Shown here in pieces: positions 33,265 through 43,070 of a stretch of 64,000 nt of DNA. A model generated the notes under the pieces. That model worked only from the letters and a program-made list of their open reading frames with translations, was not told the origin of the DNA and ran no database searches. The translations under genes were made by a program, and so were the position numbers. The DNA comes from Megalonaias nervosa. Lineage: Eukaryota > Mollusca > Bivalvia > Unionida > Unionidae. Every line of letters begins with the position of its first letter. The first letter of the stretch is position 1. The stretch is taken from the NCBI GenBank assembly GCA_016617855.1, contig JAECUM010012921.1:21187-85186 (forward strand). Direction: 5' to 3'.

Positions 33265-36200
33265 TTAGACAAAATTAATTGTATAATGTCCAATCGCTAG
33301 AGTCTTAATTCCATCGCTGCAATATCTTTTATCATCAAAATTACTTAGTCCACGTTTTATGATCGTATCTGTTTCAAGTTTATGATGGTTTGTTCTTATG
33401 ACATTAGTTTTGATAAAACTGACGCTATTGTTTAGTGCTTCTTTAAAATCGTCAAAATTCATCATCTTTTTCACATATCCTCGAGGAATACCTTTAGCTT
33501 TCTTTGTAAGTTTATTGTCATCTAATATAACAGCATACATTTTGCTTCTTAATCCAACAAACTCTCTCACCGGCACAAACATCAATTCATCTTTCATTTT
33601 TCCAATAACTTTCTTATTCGAATTATCTTGAAATCTACTATATGCTGGATAATCTGATAAATCGAACAGACTTTTATTATTGTAAATATCTTCATAAACA
33701 TCTTCACATTTTATATTATAAACTAGCGAGTCCGTATCAGTAAATAGCAACTCCGAATTTGGCCATTGCTTTTTGGTAAAATTGTAGTGAATATTATACA
33801 TCAGCCACTTCGATATATCAAGTACAGCTGCACCAACATAAATCGGTTTATTTAACTTTAAATTTGTTTTTCGTCGTTGTATTGCAACAAGATTTCCATT
33901 AAATATTTTCATACTAACAAAACCATCATCGTTAACTAATTTATTTCTGCGACTAATATCATTGACAATTTCTATAGAAACCCTCCTCCGAATGTTTTCC
34001 ATCGTCTTACCGAACACCGAGTTGTTCATTAACTTGAAAAAGTTTTTCTCAAAGTCGGTCTTAGCCACAGCACGACGTTTCGTATTTAGATCAATATAAT
34101 TTGCCATCCACTTCGACTGATTAAACTTTAGCACGCGGTGGACCTTTCTCAGAATTAATCCAGCATCTACTGCTTGTTTTAAATTTTTGTAATGCATAAC
34201 GTAATTTCTTTTATCTAACAAATTTGGAACTAACTTATTAACAATCGAATTTTTTGATGTCATCGTTGCTCGTTGTTCAGGCGATAATAAATTATAATTA
34301 ATCATCATCGACTCTGCGCAAAACGGGTAGTCGTTATGAAGATCATGTAGCGAACTAGGATAATCTAGATCAACTTCAACAAAATATGAGATATCTGAAA
34401 AATCGATGTTAATTTTTCTAGGTAAATCTTTTTCAGTTTCTTTAAGAAATTGATCTGGAGTTATCCAATGAAATCCACCGTGTGGCATTGGCTCTGACAT
34501 GGCCCAGCCATACAAATTCACACAATCTAGATAAATAATGTAACTCGACGGGAGATTTTTATCGTAATTTTTCAGATATTTGTTATTAGCGGCTGCATAT
34601 TTCTTTGTTATTACGATAATTCCACCTCTTATACCTTTTTCAATAAAGTTAAACATATCAACATCTGTCAGGAGATCTAGTTCTATTTTGCTTGTTTTTA
34701 GTAGAGCGTCCCAAAGACAGCAAGGGAGCAAAATAATACCAACAGGGATCTAATCCATAATTTGTATGACTAACCTGACGAAAACTCTAAAAAACATCTG
34801 CTAGCAATAATACATCTGTTTTCAAATGTAGATCGTGATAATCACCAAATGTTTTGCAACTAAATTTATTCCAAATATCTTGCGCGTATTTGTATTCGTC
34901 GTCTGTGATATTTTCATTTTTGACCTGCGAGTAAAATTTATCTTTGTCAGGCAGAGAAGTTTCATCAAGTCTGCTCCAATCGTCGAGATACTCGTACAGA
35001 AATATGCCTTTTCTTGTCAGATCGATATAGTTTCCACCGAAGCAACTTTTTAGATTAGCAAAATTTCTACCGGCGCTCGTAGCGCTGTTGACAAGCTCAT
35101 CTAATGATGCTGCCATAAATTGCAGACTGTCAATAAAGCGTAATTTGTCGAGCGTCACCGACATATACTTTTCAAAATTATTTGGAATACATTTTATTAC
35201 ATTATTTAATTTTAGTTTAGCTTTAATATTTTCATCACCAAAAGCTTCTACGATGATGTGACTGTCATAGCCACGAAAGTTATGTAAAACTACGGGAATA
35301 AAATCTGGAGCATGAAATTTTAAATTGCAACTGTTATGAGCTGCCCCACGATATTGGCCGGTCAAATGACAATGATCTCGCACCTTGGAATCGTCCAGCA
35401 ACTTTTCACAAATATGACAATCAACTGCTTGATCGAAATCAAGTTGTTGTTTAGACGTCATTCTCATCGGAGCTGTTTTAAGTAATCTGTTAGAAATTTT
35501 ATTAACTTCGTCTATTAAATATTTTAGTAACCACACGGCTGGATTTTCACCTCTATATAACTTTATCGGAGATGAAAATTTATCGCTAGCGCAACAAACT
35601 ACTTTATAAGCTACTCCACAAGGAATACACTGTTGTATTTTTCTAGTACTGGATTTTTTCGGATTATTTTCAGCTCCAACCACAGGAACGAGTAGACACT
35701 CGAAATCAGCGTAAATAACAAAAGGAATATTTAGTCTATGATTATAATTTTTAAATTTTAATATTTTTTCTTTTTCGCTTGGCATACTTATTCTTTGAAC
35801 ATTGACACAGTATTTGAGATGCTCCTGTAGTCTTCCATCGCTAGAAAAACCGTGCAAACATCTATAGCAGAAATATTTTTTATTTTTATTTTTACTGTAC
35901 TGTCTGCCAACTAATCCGTTAAAGTTTTTTATCAAACAGTAATGTCCCTGATAAAATAATAAATTTATTGTCAACTGTGTAGCATTTTCTGAGATATATC
36001 TCGGGTAAATATTTTCTTTCTCATCTAGTCCAAAAACATTTACTGAGATATTGTTTTGTTTTTCAAACTTTGGTATATGATTTTCTGCTACTGGAAAAGT
36101 TATTCCTGAAAACTTCAGTTCGTCCTCGTGTGGAAAATACTTGTTAACGCGATCAGCATTTTGTTCTTTTGGAAATATCGCAGAAAGAATAGACCATTGA

Positions 36201-36764
36201 AAACATTTGTCATCATTGTTTTTGACATTTATACAGCATTTTTTGTTTTTAATTTTTTTAGGGAGATCGACGTAGCCAGCGCTATTAGCCCCGCTGCCGC
36301 GAAGTACGTTATATTTTGCTGTGTGAAATAAAACTTGTTTTATCATTTCGAATTTCCAACCTGATCCTGACGAAGTAAATTCTTCTAATTTTTGTGTTTA
36401 TTTCTTGATGTATTTCATCGGCGACCACGGCAATGTTTGCTCCAGTTAATATTTTTCTCGATTTTGCTGTTAAATATGGTTCCGAAATTTCGCTGTCAAA
36501 ACTTTTTGTTTCAAAAAGTACATCCTCAACTGCGTGTAACTTTGATAAAATTATATGATATTGGACTATAAGTTTGATACTTTTATGAGCCGCAAGTTCT
36601 CCTAATATGACAGGTTGTAAAAGATGAAATACATTTGTAGAGCTAAAACTTGCTAAGACATTTTGATCATCAAGTTTGTAACTATTGTCATAACCTGAAA
36701 AGGCTGAAGCAATTTTTTCTGATTTGATAATGCTCTTTTTAGCAATATCTCGCAATTTTAACAT
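33265..36764 (-). pseudogene. Protein-primed family B DNA polymerase (Polinton D), three or more frameshifts
   Basis: Copies the element. N-terminal domain 36309-36764 (151 residues) is followed by a frame change near 36395. 34787-36346 holds two zinc-binding patches (CYRCLHGF and CHICEKLLDD with RDHCHLTGQYRG), Exo I (YADFECL), Exo II (HNFRGYDSH) and Exo III (HLKTDVLLLAD). Two slips follow between 34725 and 34790. 33265-34731 holds polymerase motif A (YLDCVNLYGWAM), motif B (KLMNNSVFGKTM) and motif C (FTDTDSLVY). All catalytic residues are intact. Total length near 1,160 residues is normal for Polintons. It is divergent from the HNH gene across a 70-bp spacer. As assembled it cannot give a full-length protein. 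Confidence 0.93.
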
Positions 36765-36834
36765 TATATATATAGTAATATTTTATATTTAATTGAATTT
36801 TTCTAATTAGAGATATGAAAAACCTTATAGTATA
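36765..36834. promoter_or_regulatory. Divergent promoter region between polymerase and HNH gene
   Basis: Seventy bp of very AT-rich DNA with TATATATATA next to the polymerase start and TATAGTATA next to the HNH start. The two genes are transcribed away from each other, so both promoters must lie here or within the genes. Confidence 0.5.
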
Positions 36835-37654
36835 ATGACAGAAATTTTGAGATATCTGCCACTGACAGCGGAAGAGCAAGAAACTTATCATGTTCACCCG
36901 ATGTACAACCTATATGCTGCAAATGCACTTGGTTCTGTTATCAACATAGCATCTAAAAAAATCTATCGGCATATCAACACCAGCTGGTATGTTAATTTCA
37001 GTAAAAGGCGATAATGCAGAAAGAATTAAAATGTTTAGAAAAGACTTTATTTATACTTTGTTTTGCGGCGATATTCCAGAAGGACAACGAGTATATAGAG
37101 CAAATGGCGCAGTTGCTGATGATAATATTGAAAATTTAGGATTAGAAAATGAATTTCAACCTCATCCAGTGTTTTATCTATATGAAGCAAATGACCAAGG
37201 AATTATTAGACGTATAAACACAAAAAAGGTTGTTGGAAATTTGGATAGAGATGGATATTTACAAGTGATGGTGCGTGGAGTAAAAACTAACCAAGTTAAT
37301 TATAAGTCGCATAGGTTTGTGTTTGAAACTTTTAATGGCGGTATTCTAAATAATTTAGTTATCGACCATGTAAATAAAACTAAGACCGATAATCGTTTAG
37401 AAAATTTAGATCTGGTTACACAACAAGAAAATAGTAGAAGAGGAGATGCTGGTGGTAATAATTTTAAAAATCCAAAATCAATTATCTCAATAAATCTCGA
37501 AACTGGAGAAGAAATGAAATTTAAATCAATAACATCTGCTGCAAAATATCATGAAATTAATCCACTTGCAGTAAAATCTGTAGCTGATAATGTAACAAAA
37601 TCAACAACGTCAATGTTGACATTTGATAGATTTAGTTTTAAATACGATAATTAA
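36835..37654 (+). pseudogene. HNH homing-type endonuclease with NUMOD domains, one frameshift
   Basis: An ATG at 36835 gives MTEILRYLPLTAEEQ and a NUMOD4-like first part (MYNLYAANALGSVINIASKK); the frame changes near 36980 and is open to 37654. The second part has another NUMOD4-like block (YEANDQGIIRRINTKK), an HNH core (HRFVFETFNG, VIDHVNKTKTDNRLENL, TQQENS), and a C-terminal NUMOD1-like helix-turn-helix (SITSAAKYHEINPLAVKS). The first half also ends in a degenerate N.IENL, so the HNH unit may be duplicated. Such enzymes cut specific DNA and are usually mobile; they are known in phages and giant viruses. It reads against its polymerase neighbour. Confidence 0.8.
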
Positions 37655-37919
37655 TAATATTTTCCAGATCATTCCGAGAAAGACAATTATGACTAAATTC
37701 CATGACATCATCGCGATTAAATCGTAATGTTATTATTTTATTTGTATCAAGTTTCATTTTGTCAGCTGCTGTTAATAACAATTTGTCGGAATCACCCAAT
37801 GTTATCATAACATCAACAAAATAAAAATTATGTCCCAATAAACAAGCTCGAATTGCCTCAGCTAGTTCTTTGTTATTTAGTATATTAACTCGCTGATGAT
37901 ATTTTATTTCTCCGAACAT
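37638..37919 (-). CDS. Unknown 93-residue protein of Polinton D
   Basis: Open frame, MFGEIKYHQRVNILNNKELA at the start and an alpha/beta pattern after it (LLGHNFYFVDVMITLGDSD, KIITLRFNRDDVMEF). It overlaps the 3' end of the HNH gene by 17 bp on the other strand (tail to tail) and is divergent from the next plus-strand gene by 38 bp. Its start is preceded by the TAATAA-type AT box shared by genes of this element. Not recognised. An open frame with clean spacing makes it likely real. Confidence 0.6.
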   Translation of the reverse strand: MFGEIKYHQRVNILNNKELAEAIRACLLGHNFYFVDVMITLGDSDKLLLTAADKMKLDTNKIITLRFNRDDVMEFSHNCLSRNDLENIINYRI

Positions 37920-37957
37920 CTTATTATTTATTAATTAGATAAAAGATTATTATAATA

Positions 37958-38433
37958 ATGAACTTAATTGAGAGACTGGCTGAGCTATATTCGGGAGATT
38001 TTGTTTCAGTTTCAAATGTTACATTAGAAAATATTACTAACGATAGATTTTCTGATTATACTGAAAAAGATATTTTGTATAACTATGACGATGAAGAAGA
38101 TGATGTTGTTGTTAGTAAAAAAAATTTAAGCAGACCAACAACTGGGCGATATGATGTTAAGTACCATATTGCTAAAAAATATTAAAATTTAATTTTACTG
38201 TTGCCGAGCATCAAATATTTTGGCAACTTATAAAGCCTTTTTTAAACGTAAAAATACCTGGACAACAAAGAAATATCAAATACGATTTTATTTTTGTTAA
38301 AATATTTAATTTAATGCCAGTTGATGATGCAAGAAAATTACATTTAATTTCTTTATGTAAACCAGTAAAATGTAAGTCAGTACTAATAAAATATGAGGAA
38401 ATTTATAATAATATTATTCATCGCAGTCGATGA
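37958..38433 (+). pseudogene. Unknown ~155-residue Polinton D protein, one frameshift
   Basis: The start at 37958 gives MNLIERLAELYSGDFVSVSN, with an acidic middle (YNYDDEEDDVVVSKK). The frame closes at 38185, but coding continues in the next frame (FTVAEHQIFWQLIKPFL, then KYDFIFVKIFNLMPVDDARK) to a TGA at 38433. The slip is in the A-rich stretch at 38172-38190. The 3' end overlaps the integrase chromodomain end by about 50 bp, tail to tail. Not recognised; the acidic N-terminus and basic-hydrophobic C-terminus hint at a regulatory protein, which is a guess. Confidence 0.55.
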
Positions 38434-39299
38434 AATCGACCGAGTTGGTACCCAACTATTAAATTTATCGCTATATCCACGCCATTTGACTAAACTTTTG
38501 TTGCCGCGCTTTTTAATAACTTTTTCAATAACAAATACATCTTCTTCTGTTTTCTGAAGTTCTTGCTCGTAAAAACTGCCAGTTATAGGCTCACCTAATA
38601 AATCTTTCAGCAAATATGTAACTGGTATTGTTAAAAGTACTTTATCAACAACAAATACTTCTTCACTCCAGTTATGAGTATAACCTTTTTCAAATGTTTA
38701 TTTCGTCAAAGAAATTCTAACTTTATCGTCAACTTTAAATTTATGCCTGCGGTACATGTTTTCGTTTGCTAATATTGGATTTGAAATCGCATCGTTTGGC
38801 GACATTTTAATCGTTCGGTGTTTTCTGTTATTATATTCGTCAAAAATTTTCTGTAAATTGTCAATATATTTATTCGTATTTTTAGCTGTCAAATACTGAT
38901 GAATTTTTTCGTTGAGCGTGCGATTAAATAGCTCGACGATGATGCTTTTTCCCTCATTTCCTGTAACATATTTTTTAATGTTATTTTGCTCTAAAAACTG
39001 CTCGAACTTTTTATTAAAAAACTCCGCTCCATGATCAGTCCAGATTCTGTTTGGTTTTCTTTCTGTGTTAACAATAATTTGTTTTAGCGCATCAGTCATC
39101 GAGGTCCCTGTTTTATCCGAAACTGGTATACTAAAATACTAAACGCGTATTTGCTAAAAACATCTACAACATTAAAAAGATATCTTTTTGGAGCGCCATC
39201 GGCACCAACGTTAAATTGAGCTAGATTTGACATATCATCTAAATCTATCGCCCAGATGTCATCAACGGCATTTGCGGCAACTTTACGTCGCGGAAACAT
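38383..39299 (-). pseudogene. Retroviral-type integrase with C-terminal chromodomain (Polinton D), broken
   Basis: Inserts the element. 39096-39299 has the first catalytic Asp (WAIDLDDM) and FNVVDVFSKYAF; after a frameshift at about 39120-39135, 38698-39099 has the second Asp (IWTDHGAEFFN) and the Glu (VELFNRTLNEKI): a complete D,D-E triad. An in-frame TAA at 38698 separates the core from the C-terminal part, which continues in the same frame to the chromodomain (VFVIEKVIKKRG, SLVKWRGYSDKFNSWVP) ending at 38383. Chromodomain integrases are usual in Polintons. The N-terminus joins directly to the PLA2 frame across an A8 run at about 39299-39307. Confidence 0.9.
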
Positions 39300-39775
39300 T
39301 TTTTTTAGGTCTGTGTAGCTCTACGGCAAGATCATCATATAATTCTTTTCCGAGACTAGACTCTCCGAGTCCGAGTTTATATTTTGCTCCAATAAAACCC
39401 TGGACCAGCCTTCGGTCAATACGTTCTCGTATATTTACAGGTTTCATTTCACGAAGTTCGTCTAACATTACTTTATCGCAGCTATGCTTATTTTGATTGC
39501 TGTCTGGAAGTTCAATATCTCTATAGTAGATATCATGGCGCATTGCTATTGCATCAACTTGATTGTAAGGCTCTTGTCCTGGCAGCTGATTATTGTTTTC
39601 GTCAAGTTGTTCATCAAGAGGATTCCATGGACCTGTATATTTATGGCCTGGCAACGTCCAACCGCCTTTAGGTCTCGGCAGTTTGCCAATTAATTTATGT
39701 ATATCTATACCTGTTCCAATTATTTCTCTGTTTTTGCATTTCTGGCAATATGTAACAATTATTTTGCTCGAGACA
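39283..39775 (-). CDS. PLA2-domain virion protein (Polinton D)
   Basis: The frame is open from about 39775, upstream of any ATG, and starts with a Cys pair (TYCQKCKNR) and LPRPKGGWTL. It then has the calcium-loop motif KYTGPWNPLDEQ and the catalytic motif AMRHDIYY, followed by a helical part (VMLDELREMKPVNIRERIDR, GFIGAKYKLG) and ELHRPKK. This matches PLA2-like domains of parvovirus VP1 and of adintovirus/Polinton proteins, which help the particle cross the endosomal membrane. The frame overlaps the integrase by 17 bp; one base in the A8 tract would fuse the two. The true start codon is unclear; ATG at 39770-39775 is out of frame. Confidence 0.8.
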
Positions 39776-39958
39776 TAAATCTCTATCGCAATCCAGCAGC
39801 ATGTAATTATTTATTTTATAACTGACAAATTTTTCAGAAAATAATAATTTTATTATGATCTTGAAAAATTAAATTTTTTGTCAAATTCTGACGTTTTTTC
39901 GACTATTTTACCTGTTTTTTAGCGATGTTTTGGTCAAATTTCTCGTTTTTTACATGTG

Positions 39959-40126
39959 AAACTCCCAGCATTTTTCAATATAAATTTTTTCATTCTTTTA
40001 TATTTTCCATATAAAAACGAGCAAAATCAAGCAAAAAGCAACAATATATCAACGAGAAAATCAGACAAAAAAAGGAAAAATATCAAAAAATGAAAAACTT
40101 TATATTGAAAAATGCTGGGGGTTTGA
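39959..40126. repeat. Fold-back (inverted repeat) between PLA2 and zinc-ribbon frames
   Basis: The left arm, AAACTCCCAGCATTTTTCAA then TATAAATTTTTTCAT, is the reverse complement of the right arm at 40090-40124 with two mismatches; weaker pairing extends the arms to about 55 bp each. The loop is A-rich. It lies in a 450-bp non-coding gap and may be a small insertion or a strong RNA/DNA hairpin. Confidence 0.75.
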
Positions 40127-40251
40127 CCCTCAAAAAATAAGAAATATTACTGATTTTTTTAAAACCATTTTCCCCAAAACACAGGTAAAATTGGTTAGAA
40201 AACACAATTGATTTTTTTCAGTCGTCTACTAAAATAATCTCCCTTACAACG

Positions 40252-40419
40252 TCAGGAGGATACCCCCCCCCCTCCGCTTGTTTTTGGCAAAAACATACTT
40301 TTTTTTCTTCCGCAGATTGCACAAATACTTTTCAGCATTATTCTATTATTTTTTGTTTTTTCTGTTTTTTCATCTTTATTTTCTGTTTTAGTTTTACACT
40401 TGAGACAATATGTTGACAT
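40252..40419 (-). CDS. Small zinc-ribbon protein or detached N-terminus of the PLA2 protein
   Basis: ATG at 40419, stop at 40252, 55 residues. It carries two CxxC pairs, YCLKC near the start and CAIC near residue 40, separated by a Lys-rich linker, then a Gly run. In many Polintons such a zinc ribbon is the N-terminus of the PLA2 protein; here 450 bp with a fold-back separates them, and the frame ends right after a C10 tract (40263-40272 on the plus strand). One base in that tract would alter the end. So this may be a gene split by insertion and slippage. Confidence 0.6.
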   Translation of the reverse strand: MSTYCLKCKTKTENKDEKTEKTKNNRIMLKSICAICGRKKSMFLPKTSGGGGVSS

Positions 40420-40457
40420 TGTTATATTTGTAATTTAGATAAAATTAATTGCAAGCT

Positions 40458-40936
40458 TTAGGTAGCGTTACAAAAATTAAATGCAATCTCATCATTAGCG
40501 TGAGAAGGTCTTTTATCAAATTGCAAAATAAACTTTAAAAAATTTGGATTTTTTGTCATCTGTTTGATGAACATTACGCAATAATATCCACAAGCGGAAG
40601 TTCCAACTGGTTGAATTTGATTAGACGAATAATTTATTATTTTCGTATCTTGTACTCTGCCATAAGTTCATCTTTAGAATAAACTCCACTAAAATTTTTT
40701 ACTTTTTTTAGTTTATCAAGTATATCAAAATTACTTAAGGCAGATTTTATATCAAGAAGTTTTAACGTCTCGTTCCTGGTAACATTAGTCCTCGTCCTAC
40801 TCCTAACAGATTTGACAATAGACTTCCTGCCAATCCCTCTAGTAACGGGGCTATTGGAATAAATCCACCTTTTCGATGTCGCGTCTTTTTTTTTCGTCGT
40901 TGTCTTTCTTTTCGTCATTGTCTTTCTTTTAGGCAT
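40458..40936 (-). pseudogene. Adenain-like cysteine protease with the catalytic centre deleted (Polinton D)
   Basis: The start at 40936 gives MPKRKTMTKRKTTTKKK, a strongly basic leader, then LSNFDILDKLKKVKNFSGVY and SKDEL, the N-terminal block of Polinton proteases. The next recognisable block, in another frame, is the catalytic-Cys region (NQIQPVGTSACGYYCVMFIK) and the C-terminus to 40458. The middle, with the His (HW) and Asp/Glu (FDSFG-type) blocks, is missing, and only about 20 bp separate the flanks. Element A still has these blocks (GTHWVA, FESFG). A deletion of roughly 200-250 bp is inferred. The protein cannot be an active protease as assembled. Just upstream lies a 43-bp tandem duplication (40962-41040). 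Confidence 0.75.
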
Positions 40937-41058
40937 TATATTTATCAATCACATAAAATTGTTACCATCGATATTCATACGAAAACATTAAACTAAAAAA
41001 TTGTTACCATCGATATTCATACGAAACATTAAACTAAAAAATTGTTGTCATTGATTAT

Positions 41059-41445
41059 TCATGAGAAAATTTTCTTTATACCACTACCTTTAACTGCCTT
41101 TTCCGCTGCGCCAGATACTGCTCCAGACGCTGCTGCTAGTCCTAATGTACCTAACACTGGCAAAATTTTAGGTAGCAATGTTTTAGCTATTACAGATAGT
41201 GCCGGACCGAAGAAGCCGCCATGTTTTGTCATCGCAGTTATTTGTGCAGCGCTTAAATTTAAAACAAAAGGTTTTTTGTGATCGTATTTATTTACTTGTT
41301 TTTTGGTTAACATTAATTTTGTTAAAGTACCCGCTGCGTTAGTGTTGACCTTTAATGAAACCTGCCTCCGTTTTGCAACAGCAGCCGCTAATTGTTTAAC
41401 TTGACCATCAGTCAAATGTATTTCTTTTACAATATATTTTGTCAT
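41059..41445 (-). CDS. Small hydrophobic virion protein (Polinton D)
   Basis: Intact 128 residues. It starts MTKYIVKEIHLTDGQVKQLA, repeats a short LT/LS-x-x-Q helix word three times (LTDGQVKQL, LTKKQVNKY, LSAAQITAM), then KHGGFFGPALSVI and a hydrophobic Ala/Gly/Leu tail of about 35 residues ending in basic KKIFS. Homologues stand at the same place in elements A and B. The protein is a constant neighbour of the capsid gene in animal Polintons. The hydrophobic, membrane-seeking tail is consistent with a membrane-active internal protein like adenovirus pVI, but that is inference. Confidence 0.75.
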   Translation of the reverse strand: MTKYIVKEIHLTDGQVKQLAAAVAKRRQVSLKVNTNAAGTLTKLMLTKKQVNKYDHKKPFVLNLSAAQITAMTKHGGFFGPALSVIAKTLLPKILPVLGTLGLAAASGAVSGAAEKAVKGSGIKKIFS

Positions 41446-41464
41446 CTTATATAACGATTACAGA

Positions 41465-43045
41465 TTAAACTTCGACTGTCATTTTACCTCCGACAGAGTC
41501 AACTGTAAGAAATCTATCGCTTATAACTAATGCATACACGTTTAACTGCGCTGCTGGATCTGCTGCTAGTGTCCAAGTAATTTCAATATCAGCTGTACTG
41601 TCTACAGCTCGTTCGCTATGTTTGCTAACATCGAAATAAAATATCCGATAAAGTGTACGAAATTCCTCTACTGATATCTGAGATCCATCTCCAACATATT
41701 GATATTTTTGCATTGAGTCGAGTAAATACATGTACGGTCGAGTAACATTTTTATCGGCGTTATCTACAAAATTACATTCTATCGGTCGCTCCGGATATTG
41801 CTTTGAATTTATTCTAGCATATATTCGTCTAACATCAGTATTATCAAACATCGCATTATTTTGTTGTTGGTTGTTACGTCGAGCTTGTTGCTGAAATACA
41901 ACAAATAATTGCCGTTGTTTTTGTTCACTTGGTGTCGTTGTAACTCGCCATGTGTAATCGGTGGTGTTCGGAACCGCTGTTTGATATATTCTATGTTGCT
42001 GAAAATAAATTCTGTTTGTGTGTTTTTCCAGCATATTATTTAATTCCGCCATTTTAGTGATTGACGGAGTTATTCTTGGCATCCACAGCGCAAGTTTGTT
42101 TATAACAAATTGTACATCAACTCCACCTGACCTAAACAGGCAGTCGTTTTGATCTGATCGATCTAAAATAAGCGTATGTTTAACTCCACGAAATACTTTA
42201 TTATAGTCCCTGCAAAAGCCAAATACTGTACTTAACGGCAGCATCATTGTAATTTGACGTGATACTGCTGCAAGTGCCTTTCTCTTAGTATAACCCTCAT
42301 TGTAACGTCTATTTTTTACGTTAAATGTCGGGTTATTATTAACTAAATTATTAACTAAATTTAACATTGCAGTACCGTCGTCAGCTCCTCCTGGTGCGGT
42401 TATACCAAGATTATTGCAAGCAGCAGTAAGTGAGACTCTTGTATCGTCTGCGTTAGCAGCTGCAGCTGGTGGGACTATACCAAAATTGGCAGCATTAGCA
42501 ATAAGAAAATCTCTTACAATTACAGCTCTTGCAGCGGCATCAGCTCCAGCAGGTAATGCTCTTATTAAAATAAATTCTCCAGACCCTGCTGTACCAATTC
42601 CAGTATCTTTAAACCACATCATATTAGTTGCAGTTGATCTGGAGTAATCGTCGGAAAATGAAATAATATTTAAGATTGTACTTGCAACTTGTAAGTGATT
42701 TGAAATATCTTCGACAGTTTGATTGGCCAGCTGATATTTAGCACTTTTAAATAAACACCAACCGTCATTTATAAGAGCTACTTCTACTCCAGCTGCAATT
42801 GCGGCAGGTGGAACAGCCACTGTCATAATCTGGCCACGAACTTCCAACATTGCTTTATGAGGCAGTAGAAATACGTCCTCGTCTCGAGTATTAAATGTTC
42901 TTTGGCCAGCCTTATTAGGTTCGTTATAATTTTCATCAAGATATTCAACATATTCGAATTCTCTTACTGTGTCGTCTGTGTCATAATTTTCTGTTAAATC
43001 GAGATAATTTTGTACAGACATTTTTTTATTTATTAGGTTATACAA
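41465..43045 (-). CDS. Major capsid protein, hexon-like double jelly roll (Polinton D)
   Basis: Intact, 526 residues from 43045; the second ATG at 43021 (MSVQNYLDLTENYD) fits the homologues better and follows an AATAAAAAAATG leader. Recognisable blocks: VREFEYVEYLDENY, RDEDVFLLPHKAML, WCLFKSAKYQLANQ, FSDDYSRSTATNMMW, PLSTVFGFCRDYNKVF, FVINKLALWMPRITPS, and the end YALVISDRFLTVDSVGG. It builds the pseudo-hexameric capsomers. Region 150-245 is Ala-rich and low in complexity (ALPAGADAAARAV, VPPAAAANADDTR) and is not seen in element A, so it may be an expanded surface loop. Best preserved copy of four in the window. Confidence 0.93.
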   Translation of the reverse strand: MYNLINKKMSVQNYLDLTENYDTDDTVREFEYVEYLDENYNEPNKAGQRTFNTRDEDVFLLPHKAMLEVRGQIMTVAVPPAAIAAGVEVALINDGWCLFKSAKYQLANQTVEDISNHLQVASTILNIISFSDDYSRSTATNMMWFKDTGIGTAGSGEFILIRALPAGADAAARAVIVRDFLIANAANFGIVPPAAAANADDTRVSLTAACNNLGITAPGGADDGTAMLNLVNNLVNNNPTFNVKNRRYNEGYTKRKALAAVSRQITMMLPLSTVFGFCRDYNKVFRGVKHTLILDRSDQNDCLFRSGGVDVQFVINKLALWMPRITPSITKMAELNNMLEKHTNRIYFQQHRIYQTAVPNTTDYTWRVTTTPSEQKQRQLFVVFQQQARRNNQQQNNAMFDNTDVRRIYARINSKQYPERPIECNFVDNADKNVTRPYMYLLDSMQKYQYVGDGSQISVEEFRTLYRIFYFDVSKHSERAVDSTADIEITWTLAADPAAQLNVYALVISDRFLTVDSVGGKMTVEV

Positions 43046-43070
43046 AATTTTGTCATCAATGATAGCGAAG

